Assembly (NCBI GenBank): GCA_030141605.1
Contig: JAQGDQ010000765.1
Span: 36,123-100,122, forward strand
Reading direction: 5' to 3'
From: Tubiluchus corallicola
Lineage: Eukaryota > Priapulida > Priapulimorpha > Priapulimorphida > Tubiluchidae
Length of the DNA stretch: 64,000 nucleotides
Below are positions 1-50,690 of the stretch, one piece after another; position 1 is the stretch's first letter; each line of letters starts with the position of its first letter. Under the pieces are notes generated by a model that worked only from the letters and a program-made list of their open reading frames with translations, searched no databases and was not told the DNA's origin. Both the position numbers and the translations under genes were made by a program.

Positions 1-530
1 CAAATTTTGACCACATTTGAATTAATTTGGACCGTGAAGATCTTATTGAGGTTTGAAAAAGTGACCAGAAAAGAAAACATTTTGCCTGAATGTGAATTCC
101 TATGAGTGTGCTCGCTTACCACATAATCCTGATAGTTGTCACGTATTCCCGTAGATGAGCTCAACTCTGCTGCTGGGCTTCAGCTATTGCTAACTGGCCA
201 TTCCTACAATCTGCGCAAACGTACTTAGAAGGGCTCATGCTGTAACTTTTACATACATGTTAACCTTGAATCATTTATACCTGCCAACTGGGGCTTCAAT
301 ATAAAGTTATAAATTTCATTGTTACCTCTGTTCACGTAGGCTATTTTATATTTGCGGTCATTAAAGCAGCCTGATATGGTCGGCCTAATTAATTTCGTTA
401 AGTTAATTTGTATTTTAATAGGCACACTGATTGGGCAGTCAGCAGGGTCTACGTAAGCATGATTGACATTCTGTTTAACGTTAATTGACACAGCATTCCT
501 TGGAAATTTGAAAAACCCTTAGAGAAAACT
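1..530. other. Intron sequence, nothing recognised
   Basis: This is downstream of exon 23 and should be intron. An 80-codon minus-strand frame at 249-491 has no sodium-channel features and is probably chance. Confidence 0.6.
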
Positions 531-539
531 TAAAGTGCT

Positions 540-990
540 CATCCAGAGAACTAGTCTACGGCACACCCTCGACTATCATCCTTTATGAGCGCAAGTGATA
601 GTTACCAACATCAAGCAGGTATCTTGACGCTGTTGAAGGAATCCATGCAAAAGCTGATTCCTGCAAAAACTTTTTCTCGTGGTACAAGGGTACATGGCAC
701 AAGACTACATAGTATCAAACGTCACAATTGATACCAAAATATTTAGATACAAGCGAATATGTGTTTGTAAGGCGAGAAGCCATTCGTTCTCTACGGAAAC
801 TTTATGAGGGGCTGTATAAAGTACATGAACATAAGAAAAAGGCATTTTTGGTTGACATGTTTAAAGCCAGCTTATGTTGAGAAAGCCGATTCTTCGGATG
901 GAACTTTAGTACCAAACAAGACAGACCTGAGCAGAAGAAGCCTGACACTTCAAACAGATCTCAGTCTATCGAAGCAGTTCACTTGAGTAG
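540..990 (+). pseudogene. Ty3/gypsy-type pol relic (end of integrase region)
   Basis: Three broken plus-strand pieces resemble the end of gypsy-type pol. ELVYGTP at about 545-575 resembles the conserved tail of the integrase core. YVFVRREAIRSLRKLYEG at about 758-810 resembles the C-terminal binding module, and CLKPAYVEKADSSD at about 858-900 resembles the usual DRLKPAxxE motif. Stops and frameshifts separate them. It is a dead fragment lying in the intron, opposite in strand to the channel gene. Confidence 0.65.
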
Positions 991-1185
991 ATCATGAAAT
1001 GCGACACGTCGAAGATTACCTCTGAACACGTAATATTATATAGCTTAAACTAATTATGTTTTTGACAAAAAATGTTTACCTCTGCAGATGTATTTTTTGT
1101 TATAACCATATTTACAAAAGCACTTAATCTTCGTTCTGGGTAGTCTTGTAGCGGATAGGACTCTAGTTTAAAGAACGAGGATTTT

Positions 1186-1372
1186 TAGTTCTTGCTATCT
1201 ACTGACGAAAGTACGAATTTCGTCACCTTTGTGTTCAATGTGAAACTCATCAGTTTTGCTTTCATTCACTTTTATGTTCATTTCTTTGAGCTTTACTAAC
1301 ACGATTCGCCCTTTATTGGTCTCAATTTCTTTTTTTGCCTTTGCCAGAACTATCATCAGCATATTGCATGTC
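1186..1372 (-). pseudogene. Non-LTR reverse transcriptase relic (YADD region)
   Basis: The minus strand reads MQYADDSSGKG, then after a frameshift MNIKVNESKTDEFHIE, ending at a stop. YADD is the catalytic motif C of reverse transcriptases, and the following NxSKT pattern is motif D. Only about 60 codons remain. Confidence 0.65.
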
Positions 1373-1524
1373 AGTGATGGCTCACGGTTCCTTTCTTCTT
1401 TGCTGTTTTAGATGTTCCGATGGTATTAGATCTGTAATTTTGATCTTGAGGGCGATTTGTTTTTAAAGCAACATTTCTAATCTCGGGAAATGTCAGGAAA
1501 ATTGTTTTAGCTGTATAAACCTAC

Positions 1525-40109
<38,585 letters not shown>

Positions 40110-40479
40110 TGGCTAGAAGACGACGACGACCTCCCACTAACAACATGTAGGGACTAAAAGTACAACAAAGTAGCCATAATAAAATATTGTTAGATTTAAT
40201 TAAATTAAATTGATTGCCGATTTTAAACATGTGTAGTTCTTTTCTCTTATACAAAAATGCATAAATCAAGATCAGCGCACTTGGCAATCAAGCCTATATG
40301 AAGGAAAGTTCACAAGTGTCATTATTGTCCTAAACTCGTACCTATTAAATATTTTAATACAGTTGTTGAACACTGCTGAACATTCAACTTCACTGTTGAA
40401 CACGTCATACAAGGACATGTTTTGGAAATTTATTTAATATATGTGGCAAGAGAATTTTTAAGACCCTACACGGTGGTTG

Positions 40480-40618
<139 letters not shown>

Positions 40619-40681
40619 ATTAGATAAGAAATTTTTTAGTAAATTTTAACTGCAAATTAGTTAAAATGTAATAATACTTAC

Positions 40682-40799
40682 AGCGTAGTTGAATAACTGT
40701 TAAAACTTCAAATATGCAGAGACTACCTAGTCTAGGCACGACTGTATTCTCACATTCCATCAACTTTCTTTCGTGTGTAATTCGCAGGATGATCCATTC
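40682..40799 (-). other. Possible non-coding 5' exon of the sodium channel gene
   Basis: A 118-base stretch is flanked by a strong acceptor (TTTTGTTGTTTCAG) and a strong donor (CGCT|GTAAGTAT), on the gene's strand and 0.57 kb upstream of the first coding exon. One frame is open but ends out of phase with the downstream coding exons. It is best read as 5' untranslated sequence, probably spliced to an acceptor near 40154 (TGTACTTTTAG). A (GA)n tract lies just downstream at 40486-40616. Confidence 0.4.
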
Positions 40800-42445
40800 C
40801 TGAAACAACAAAAACAAGGTCGATTGCGAATCTCTATAATTCTAGTATGTCAAATATATTTACATCTAAAAGGCTAACGAGTTTCTTGAGGAATTTACGT
40901 TCATTTACTCGCAATAATGTTCCGAAAACTTAGTGAATCCCGTTTTCAGTTTAAACAATAAAAGACACATTTACATGAAATTATTTATAGAAATAAAGTT
41001 GACCAAAATATTCACAATATAACAGATGTAGTGAAGTAACACGATGTTTTACCATATTTCCAGACATCATCAGTTTAACTACTTTCTAGCTCAACAAGTC
41101 TCACATCTAGCAAAAAAAGTGAGAAATTATAAAAACTTCACACGAAATATTTCCAGAGGTGATTGCAAATGTCAACACAGCAGTAACGTAGGTTTGCATT
41201 AGATAAAAGGCTGCCATTTTCAGTAACCTTTAACCTAATGCATTTAATCCTAAAGTCATACAGAAAGAAAGCCAAGCAGTTCCCATTAAATTCACTTATG
41301 AATCACATGATTTGCCAACAGGACTGCTGACAGCGTTTTATAATTTTTTTACGGAAAACTCCCATTGTTGCTTAACCAAAATTTTCATAAATAGTCAGAT
41401 TCGGTTTTCATTCAGTAAAATTAATGTTGAGCTAGATTTGATATCAAAGTAGCATATAGTAGGCTACTAGTATTATCGATTTGGACTCGCAGCTTTTTCC
41501 CCGCTTGCTGTCAAGTGTGTCAGCAAACACACAGTTCCGATTGCACCGCAGTACGCAATTTAACCGTGCTAGCCTTAATTATGTTTTAAACTGGGGAGCA
41601 GCACTGAATAAGCGCAGTATTTCAATGCTTATAGGACATGATTAGAAGGCACAACGCCTATGAATGGGAGTTAAAAGAAAATAAAAAGAGTAAAGCCATA
41701 AAGCAAGAAGACAACAACTTTGGCAAGTCAAAAGACGACTACTTTACCACAATGAACAGTGGGTACTCGCTCCTATGTAAAAATTTGGCGGTTAATTAAA
41801 ATGTATCCGTAAGAACCCAGGCCGTATCAAATTCATTCCTGGTTAGCTTATTATGGTTATTATGTAGCACAAAATTTTTCTCAATTTCCCTGTTAAATAT
41901 TGCTCTCGGAATATTTGAATGGCACATTGTACATTTCATAATGCAAACAGTGTACAAGTAAGCTGTCTTACAATGTTTGGACAAAAATAATCGAGTTATT
42001 GTTTTTATTAAGATTTAAATGTTCTTGTTAATGCTAAAAAATGAAGAAGTTATCCGAAAGATAATTGCAAGAGTAAGCAAACTTGCTGCATTCAAAAATT
42101 GTAAATGCGTATCTCGTGTTTGGTATTTTCTTATGTCATTACTTGCAAAAACTGAACAATACGTTTTTTTATACAAATCGCCCCAAACGCAAGTTAGGAG
42201 TGAAAACATGAATATGGTTCTAGAAGACTCTGAGCAAACCACTGTATCTGCATTTAAGACTAGAAGTCCTTGAAGCAATAAAAGTAGCAATAACAGAGCC
42301 TTAATATTACAACAGGCCGTTGATGAGCAAGAGATTGTAGGATTTACTCCAAATCAGACCAGACCAAATTGATAATGAAATGTAACTGCAATGTTCCATG
42401 CATGGTCGGATAGTCAATTTGTAAACATAAGGAATATATATATAT
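40800..42445. other. Presumed 5' intron or flank, nothing recognised
   Basis: AT-rich sequence. Short frames on both strands at 42015-42290 overlap each other and show no recognised motif. Confidence 0.5.
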
Positions 42446-42449
42446 AATA

Positions 42450-42724
42450 ATGTATGTATGTATGTATGTATGTATGTATGTATGTATGTATGTATGTATG
42501 TATGTATGTATGTATGTATGTATGTATGTATGTATGTATGTATGTATGTATGTATGTATGTATGTATGTATGTATGTATGTATGTATGTATGTATGCATG
42601 CATGCATGCATGTATGTATGTATATATGTATGTATATATATATGTATAGATTTGTATATGTATATATGTATATGTATATATATGTATACATATATGTATA
42701 TGTATATGTATGTATATATATATA
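42450..42724. repeat. (ATGT)n tetranucleotide microsatellite grading into TATA/TATG repeats
   Basis: About 35 ATGT units, then GCAT units near 42595-42610, then mixed TATATG to 42724. It creates Met-Tyr-Val-Cys frames on one strand and Thr-Tyr-Ile-His frames on the other; none is a gene. Confidence 0.98.
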
Positions 42725-43061
42725 GCACCCTGACTTTTTCGTGATGTTTTAATTAACTATTAATTCCTTTTAGTTATTTCGTGATGGTTTTGGTCACAAC
42801 ACAGACATTTCAGTTTTTTCCAATATATTCTTGGCCAATTCTGCAAGATACTATTTTTTATCAAATCTAAGATCGGAACACAAATCAAAGTTAAACAACA
42901 AACATTAGACTGATGAGAAAAAAGAACATCCACCAGTCTAATACTGCGACGGAGAGAACAGTTAAGTTTTATCAAAAAAAAAATGTACCAAAAGCAGTCA
43001 TTAACTTCTATTGTTGCTTAAACTCGCATGTGTAATAACATGAAGATCTGATATTACTTAC

Positions 43062-43097
43062 CCAGGTGATTCAAAGGTACGTTCTTCATAAAAGTTG
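43062..43097 (-). other. Possible non-coding 5' exon of the sodium channel gene
   Basis: A 36-base stretch is bounded by a good acceptor (TTTTAAACAG) and a strong donor (GG|GTAAGTAA) on the minus strand. No reading frame through it continues openly into the next candidate exon, so if real it is 5' untranslated. This rests on splice signals alone. Confidence 0.3.
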
Positions 43098-43494
43098 CTG
43101 TTTAAAATAGAAAATTGTTTTAGAGTCTACGTCAAAACTGCTTAACTGATTATCGTCTTGTGCCCTGCTTCGTTCTAATCTCAAAAAAAAAATCATTCGT
43201 CAATTAGCAACTATCTTTCAATGAAGATATTACAAGTACGTAATTGTTCGGTATAATTTGCTAACTTTTTTGTATATATGTTTTTGCTAACTTTTCACTA
43301 CTTTCACGAAAACTTTTTGTACCTATGTCAGTCCAGTAGTCGAGTGTTAATCCATGACATGATTTAAAATCACTTTTTTATCAAAATTAATAGCAGAGGT
43401 GGTCTGAAATAGCATTTTGTCTCAGTCTCTACAACCATGAATATTATTATTGTTCAAATTTGTTTCTATGTACATGTACATAAATGTACACAAA

Positions 43495-44013
43495 CTAACG
43501 GCAATCAATTATAAAGTGTTCAGAGTGTGAATTCTCACTGTACACGCTAGACAGGCAAACTTTATTTTCAATCAATGCTAGTATAAATTTAAATGCTTTA
43601 CAACCCTTTCCTAAATAGTGCGCTGGTTTCCAATAATCTACCACATTGCACTGAAGCCAGTTTTTCATGTACATCCTTCTATATTGCAATAGATCGCCCC
43701 TTACGAAGCCATTGAACTTCACATTGCATACCGTAGTCGCAACCACCATGAAGAACAAATGTTTGAAGTCTTGGAGTTTCTTCCTATAAATTTCCTGCAT
43801 TTTAATTCCCATTTTCACGTCGTCACCACTGCTTATGGAGTACAAGATTTCAACAATCCAGTATTGAACCCTGAACATCTTAGCCCCCGTCATTACAATA
43901 TTATTGGACGTCAGCCACTTGATAAAGGTGATGTAATTTTCTTCTCCACTAATTTTTTGATAAATTCGTTTACTTCGTACTTGCTGTATTCTGTGCAAGA
44001 GAAATGTATTCAA
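43495..44013 (-). other. Unrecognised open frame, 172 codons
   Basis: An uninterrupted minus-strand frame starts MNTFLLHRIQQVRSKRIYQK and contains ISGEENYITFIKWLTSNN, DDVKMGIKMQEIYRKK and LQDFKHLFFMVVATTVCNVK. It is long for non-repetitive AT-rich sequence and has a protein-like composition. I recognise no domain. It could be a transposon-derived piece or chance. An ATTCTATTCAATTC repeat lies immediately upstream (about 44005-44080). Confidence 0.3.
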
Positions 44014-44929
44014 TTCTATTCAATTCAATTCTATGTATATATTCTATGTATAAATTGTGTGTATTCTATTCAAGAGATAAGCATACGTCTGTTAAATGCT
44101 CATTACTTGTACATATGTAATTTGAAGCCTTTTGACTAATTTTACAAATGTTTTTGAATGTGTTATAATTTTAAGGATGTCCAAACAAACAAGAACCAAC
44201 AACAGTTAGAAATCCGCATCTGATTTTACCGCTTAACGTTGAAATTTTGCTTTAGTGCTTCGGTATATATGCAAATTAGCAATATAATAGTAATTTATCA
44301 CCATTTTTATATTAGTTTTTTTCATTAGTCTATCACCATTTTTATAATAGAACAAATAAATAATAAAAGAAGAAACAATAAAGCAGCTGTAAAATCACCC
44401 CATTGATGCATTCTGCTCTTTTTGGTTCGATAACTTTGGTTTTGTTAGTGTCACAATCTCATGCGACGATTGGTTTTTTTTGCTATAAAGTACAAATTCA
44501 CACCACATGTCTGTGACGCTTAGCATTGGAGAATTAGAACTATACCACCTGCCTTAATTTGCTTTGCACGCAAAACACCTGCGCAACATAAAAATACACC
44601 TATATATGCGAAATAACATTAAATTGATGTCTATTTTACTCTGTCGTGCTTTCTATGCTATTTGTTTTTGTTTTTCATCATGTTTTTTGACATTATCTGC
44701 ACAATGAAGAGAAAAGTAAATTTGACGCTACTTTAAAAGCAGACAGAGAACATAAAAGTTATAAATTAATTAAGTACAGTAAACATGGAAAAAGTCCCAC
44801 ACATGTTTCTATATCCAACTGGTGTCATCATCAATGAATTGAACTGACTACAGCAACAAAGCTCCTTTTAAAGACAAAAGTTAATCACCTGTAACTGTGT
44901 AGAAGCCTATTAATGAAATGGAACACATC

Positions 44930-45345
44930 AATAACAGCAGAAGGGTGAGTAGGAATGGAACAGAGAGGTGAGTAGTATCAGAACAGTGTTAAAGGTATAG
45001 GAGTTGCCTTGGATATTAAGACTATGTATGTTAAGATAATTGAAAGGCTTTCTTTAATAAGTAAGGAAAATAAGGAAGGTTTAGTACGAGCAGATGCAAT
45101 AATATTGAAGCTAATACTTGACTGATGCTTGGCGTTACTGATGTGATACAAAATGGATGTACGTGGGTGATTTTTTTAAATTACATGCCCATACCATCAA
45201 GTGTAGAGATGATTTACCAATGTATCCAGCATTGCAGATGGAACACGTATATTTGTAAACAACATATCTCCATACTGTACTTCTGTACATTTGTCACTGT
45301 TCTAAAACTACCCGCCCATGTTCCATTCCCATCGACGTCTTTTCT
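44930..45345 (-). pseudogene. Penelope-like element relic, GIY-YIG endonuclease region
   Basis: The minus strand has VVYKYTCSICNAGYIGKSSL followed by HL, matching the VYxxxCxxCxxxYIGxTxxxL start of the GIY-YIG nuclease in Penelope-like retroelements. Further on, LFSLLIKESLSII matches the LxIKESLxI motif near the nuclease end, followed by a PIPLTLF tail. Stops and frameshifts lie between. Confidence 0.6.
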
Positions 45346-45714
45346 GTAATAGATGTGTTCCAGCTAGGTGTTGAACGTCGTGTCTGGGAATTTTGCTATA
45401 TATATATATATTTACAATGTTTATTCGCATATAAGTACGTTTACATGCATAATTAGAATAAGAAAGTCATAATACATGTGCATAACAATAACAAAAGGTA
45501 AGTAATATATACAATCAGTTAGTTACAATGGTTAGTAACATGGATATTACTTCTTCATTAGTTTGGGGGTATATGCTAACGTGTTTATAGATTAATGTCC
45601 CTTCCAGGTCACTTGTAATGGTCAGTCACTATTTGAAAAAAATACACTTTAGTAATCTTTGTCCGACTTAACTACCGCGCTGAAAATGTTTGGACACTGC
45701 TTTCTTCAATGACT

Positions 45715-46800
45715 GCTTTAAAAATTACCAGTACCTTTTAAATAATTTCGTACCCGGATATTATATTATGTCAGTACTATCTTACCAATTATTGAATATC
45801 GTAGCATAATATGGTCTGATTGTAACGAAAATTCTTTACAATCATTCAACAAAGTTTATTTGTCAACTGCAAAAACTTATTCGGGAACAATGTTCCGACC
45901 ATCTTCTCAAAAAGTTTTAGGTTATTGCGGTTTTACTGATCTAACGACATGCTTTCACTACCACAGTTAATTTTTCAGTAGACCGGGCGGTTTATTCTAG
46001 TGGTAACACGTCCGCCTTCCGTCTGGAAGGTCATTAGTTCGATACTGCGGCCGGGTCATACCAAAGATTTGGTACCAGCTGTTTGCCCTGACAGGCGCGT
46101 GGTATTTAGGATAAAAGTTGGGCAACAATAATTTCTGTCATGTAGTTGTTGTTTGTTATTTACATTCGGCAACAAAAGACTCGTGGCTGGCTTTTGTTGT
46201 GTGTTGAACTTAAAACAAACTTTAATTAAAGGTTATTATCTTCAAAGCGGTAAATCACCTAGTTCCTGGTTGTCTAATCAGTATCCTCCCACCTAAAGTA
46301 GGTGAACTTACTACGTACAACAACGTTCGTAACAGCGATAAATATGGAAACTTTGCTACACGCTCCGTAGCATTTACATAGGGAACAATTTATCCCAGAG
46401 ACCTCGAGCAGTAACTTCATTTTTTAAATTTAAGCAAGATATTAAAAAATATACTGGAAATTTAATAAAAGTAGCAAGTATTCGTTTTTTGGTAAGCTCC
46501 AGCTTCCATACACCATACTAAAATACCGATTGCGTTTAACCATTAGAATTACAATTAGCCGCTTTATTAAAGGCTACAAAGACGTAACGGTTCCTTAGTT
46601 GGAACCGTCTACTTATTATAAATTAGGTGCTATTAACGTACTCTAAATGTACTTGGTCAAGTGTCCATATACTAGTCAAGTGTAACTTGACTACTCTATA
46701 TCTTGTAATGTACATATTTTTATGATGTGTATTATATTTTTACAATTTATCTCAGTGACTGTGAATATTTCTCGAAATAAAAATGAAAAATTTATATATA
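45715..46800 (+). pseudogene. Decayed LINE 3' part, split by a SINE
   Basis: Before the SINE the plus strand reads ILPIIEYRSIIWSDCNENSL, an RT C-terminal motif (usually LxxPxxEYxxxVWxxC). After the SINE, about 46236-46370, it reads PPKVGELTTYNNVRNSDKYG and then FATRSVAFT. This is like the usual YxxRxxxxF...TxxGxxxWN ending of CR1/Jockey-type RTs. Several stops are present. An AT-rich tail reaches about 46800. Confidence 0.55.
45981..46215 (+). mobile_element. tRNA-derived SINE
   Basis: The head is tRNA-like with an A-box-type stretch (TTCTAGTGGTAACACGTCC) and a B-box-type stretch (AGTTCGATACT), followed by GCGGCCGGGTCATACCAAAG. That last join of a tRNA-like head to GGGTCATACCAAAGA is typical of several animal SINEs. 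The tail ends in an A/T-rich stretch near 46215. It interrupts the LINE relic, so it inserted later. It is not a functional tRNA gene because the anticodon arm is irregular and the body continues. Confidence 0.75.
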
Positions 46801-47276
46801 AATTATAATTCAATTCAATCCAATTTTATTTATTTGTCCTCATACAGTAAACATGTAACAAAGTTGTTAATAATGATTAATAGTCAAAGAGAGAACGAAG
46901 TGGAAAAAACGTACGTGTTTCTACGTACATCACTGAAAATACATGTACCGTTATAATAGTTTCAGTTAGTGGTGTTGGTAAAGTAACTTGTTGTAATGAC
47001 GTTTCTAAACATTGTTATTAATTACAATTAGTTAGAATTCTTATTCAGGACAAGAAATATAATTATCTACAACAGATAAAAAACTAACGTCATAACATAT
47101 CAGTGATACATATGGTTATATCAAAATAACAAATATAATAATTATAACAATCAAATATAATAATAAATATGTATGCGATGCCGGGGGATCCCAATTATGA
47201 TGTAAAAACTAAATGGTCCAAAACTACACTAGAGTATGTTTAATATAAATAACGTGCTACACAGCCCACTAATAAT
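46801..47276. other. AT-rich sequence, possibly a LINE 3' UTR on the minus strand
   Basis: ATTCAATTCAATCCAATTTT followed by ATTTATTTGTCC resembles the reverse complement of LINE 3' ends seen elsewhere in the window (for example at 30450). Nothing firmer can be said. Confidence 0.3.
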
Positions 47277-47405
47277 CAATAGTGTGCACACGTTTCACGT
47301 AGTGTCCGACTAACATCGTCGTCACCTAGCATATCCATGAGATCAATGCAATGATCTAGATTAGTTGCTGCATAAGGGACAATATGTATACGCGCGTCAG
47401 CTTTG
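47277..47405 (-). other. Small coding-like minus-strand segment, about 43 codons
   Basis: Reads ADARIHIVPYAATNLDHCID and then LMDMLGDDDVSRTLRETC, ending AHY and a stop. The composition is protein-like in an otherwise AT-rich region. No family is recognised; it may be the end of a gene or of a transposon protein. Confidence 0.3.
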
Positions 47406-50380
47406 CATATGTAACATTAGGTTATAGTTAGTGGCTTCGCTAGCTTCATCTGGCTAATGGGCCGAAAGAATTGCGTTGATTGCTGTATGGTTGGACGTGC
47501 CACTAGGCGTACGTACAAATACAGAGCTATAGGAATAAAATCACTGTGTTTTATAATAGTAATATACCTATGACAGCAAGTGGCTAGTCATAGCAGCGAA
47601 TGGATGGGGCACTACGGCCTTATCGCTAGCAAATGTTTAGATTTGCTCAAGTATTAGTTGTGATAAAAGTTAACTCAAGCAATTAATTTTGATAAGCAAG
47701 CTCCGAGGAGATCATGAACGCCAATTTTCAGTAACAGAGAAATGGCAAATGACACACAGCCTGGAGTTTCCAATTACACAATTATTGAAGTTTAAAGGAA
47801 TTGTTTGTTAGCAAATTGCCTTAAATAACATTGTGTTGTTGACAGTCTTCTGCGAGGTATACCCTGAGGCTACCCCTGCGACGAGAGTATAGTAATCCGG
47901 CTTGGACCAGCAGAATGGGCGGCTAAGAAATCTTAGATTCTTCGGCAGTATGGTCTTCAGAAAACTTTAACTAAACTTAATTAGGAATGCCCTAATTACA
48001 AACACCATAATTAGAATTCTGAAAATCTAACTTTCGAATACAATAGACAATGTTAGCCATTTAAAAGAGCGATGAAAGCACCCCAAAATGACTTAATTAC
48101 AAATAAAATTCAGTTAACCTACCTACCTAATTTTATATATTGTGCCTTGATGAGAGTGCATTACGAAAAACTGCTTGTCTTCTCTGCTGAGCAGTAGCAA
48201 ATCACTCATTCTCTTTAACACTAAGTATGAGACAAGCCAGGATAGCGTTTCTTGTTGATTATTTTTAAGTCAGAAGCCAAAGCGGCCAAAGTCAAAAGCT
48301 AGAAATATTGCATGAAGTTGAGTTAAGGAGAAACGACTATAAGTTTAAGAAGAGCTTGAATTCAACACACACAAATAACAAGGTTATCAACAAGCCAGTG
48401 TAAACCACAATATGTGCTAACATTATGAGGGCTGCCTACTAGTTTGAAGCAAGCACAAACTGCAACACATTTACTTTGTTATTAACAGCCTCTTTAGATT
48501 GTTTAATGGCGACTACTTAACTAAGTAATGCAGCATTTTTCTCACTTTACTACAGACGTAGTTATCTTGACAAGGGTTATTTCTACAATACATGTACTGA
48601 CAGCTTGTATTCACAGCAGCGTTTGAATTAGATTTTAAATGTCTATGTGATCAAAGCTTTGTGATGTTTAGTTTGTTTAAATTTATTGCCTAAAGTGCAT
48701 ATTGTTTTCACAGTTATACGCAGTATAATATAGTGCAAAAGAAATTTAAATCTTAATTAAAATGATGAGGCACATAAAATTCACATTAAAACTATTTCAG
48801 TTTAAAAACAGTTCGCATCTTATAAAGATTACACCTTTTGAAGATGTTTTTGTTTAAATATTGAGGTGGCTGATGAGATGAAAGCATCTTTGTATCTATG
48901 TGTTCTAACTTTGAGTGAAAGAGTGAAGGTAACTACAATGAACAGGATAACGAAGATTTGAAAGCAAACTAGATTCTTGTTTTATATATTTTTAATTAAG
49001 TATTTACTACAAGCCCTTCCCCAACGTTTGTACAAGATCAACATTAAAGGCTTTACTGACTCTCTTTACTAACAGACAGTTATTTCCAACATGCTCAGAC
49101 TACTTGAAAAATAGTAGAGAAAATGACTGTTGGGAGCTAGTAGATTTTTATGGTGGGGGTGCAACTCTTTACCTCCCAACTCATCCACAAATCTGACTAC
49201 CCTGTCGCGTCATCTTTTATTCACAATAAAAGGGTTGTGCAACATACGTGGGCGGTTGTTGTCCTACAATTTTCCAGAGGGCAACAAGGCATATGAACCA
49301 AAATTCAACGACACAGGTATAATTAATATATCTTTAGTGAGGTTGCAATGTCGAAGGGCTCACTTGAAAAACCAGCGGGTCTAAGGCTTGATGTTACGTT
49401 TTACGGGGGTCTACTTAGGCGTTATGGTTTTCCATGTTGACTATGACATACATAGATTCCAAACATACCAACAACAAAATCTTATATGAAATGGAGGAAA
49501 AGATTATGATTATGTTTACTATTTTTATTCACTTTTTACTCTGTTTAGATAAATTAGAACAGGTTAAATTATCAATAACAGTTTCGCATAAAAGCATAAT
49601 AACAAAAATGACAAAGTGAAAAGAAAACAAAATGTCTACTTATCAGTTAACCCTTCCCCTGAGAGGACAAGGACATAGGATAGGAGTCCGCGGACGTAGC
49701 TCACTCCAGTCAGTCACAGCAACACATCAACGACTTCAAGTCTATGGCCATAACAATCAACGGTGATGACGCCGGCTGCAGCACCAATCAAACATGAACT
49801 AAGGAATGGCTCACAAGTCTCTGCGGTTGACTCAGGATACGTCCACAATCCACAACGTCTGGACACTGGTGGCTAGTCACGCCTTTCCATGTAGTTTAGA
49901 ATAAGACACATCGCAGAAAGTTCCAACATCTCATCAGTGTGAATAAAGCTCCATCCACAACATCAAAACTGAAGTAGTTTGGTATCACCACTGATAGTCT
50001 CTTTATGTTAGATCAGTCAAATAGTAGATGTGCACAAGTTTAGTGCTTCAAAGACTCTTATAATCAAGTTTAGGATTTTAACCATTTTCGTAAAGTAAAG
50101 TTAAAGTTAAGAGTTAAAGCATTTTTGGCTGCTTTTAGATTCAGCAGTTACACTGTACTCTCCTGGATATCTGTGTCATGCACTTTCCAAGATCATGTTA
50201 TGCATGGATAGGTTATAGTATATTACGAAAGGAGGGGTGATAGGTAGGAAGCCCTTCCCACAGACTATACTACAGCAATATCTAGTTTAGCTATGTGTAA
50301 GAACCTTACAATGACATTTACAGACAGTTTGTATGCATTTACGACTTACACATAGAACAAACGCTACTTACATCTCTTTA
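47406..50380. other. Flank sequence, nothing recognised
   Basis: AT-rich, no repeat array, no recognised coding signal. Short frames at 49130-49384 and 49434-49619 are unremarkable. Confidence 0.5.
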
Positions 50381-50389
50381 TACAATTTT

Positions 50390-50690
50390 CAGTGAGTTTT
50401 AAGAATTTCAAATCTTCCTGCATTGTAACACCTAAGAACATTGTAGAAAAAACTTCCCCCGAAACTCTATTCATTAACACTTACACGCTCTGAGGTTAAA
50501 GGTTTATTAACTGTACAGTCAAAACTGATTCTTTAGCTTTTTGGCATTTAAAACTATTAAAACGTCATAAGATTCGCTAGAAATCATATCTATATGACTC
50601 TGATAAACTGCAAAATCGTTTTGCTGACCTTCACGCGCACAATATCGTGTCGTCTGCAAATTTGGTCAATAACCGTCGAACTAAACAATT
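50390..50690 (-). pseudogene. Non-LTR reverse transcriptase relic
   Basis: The minus strand has LLTKFADDTILCA (motif C), a broken middle with LNAKKLKNQ-like sequence (motif D), and MFLGVTMQEDLKFLK (motif E, usually LGVxxxxxLxW). Stops separate the pieces. Confidence 0.6.

Noticed and set aside
249-491. 80-codon minus-strand frame as a possible further channel exon.
   Set aside because: No resemblance to domain III S5 or turret, and an S5 exon would have to come first.
42450-42744. Met-Tyr-Val-Cys and Thr-Tyr-Ile-His frames.
   Set aside because: Products of the ATGT tetranucleotide repeat.
45981-46060. Functional tRNA gene.
   Set aside because: The arms do not pair properly and the sequence continues into a SINE body.
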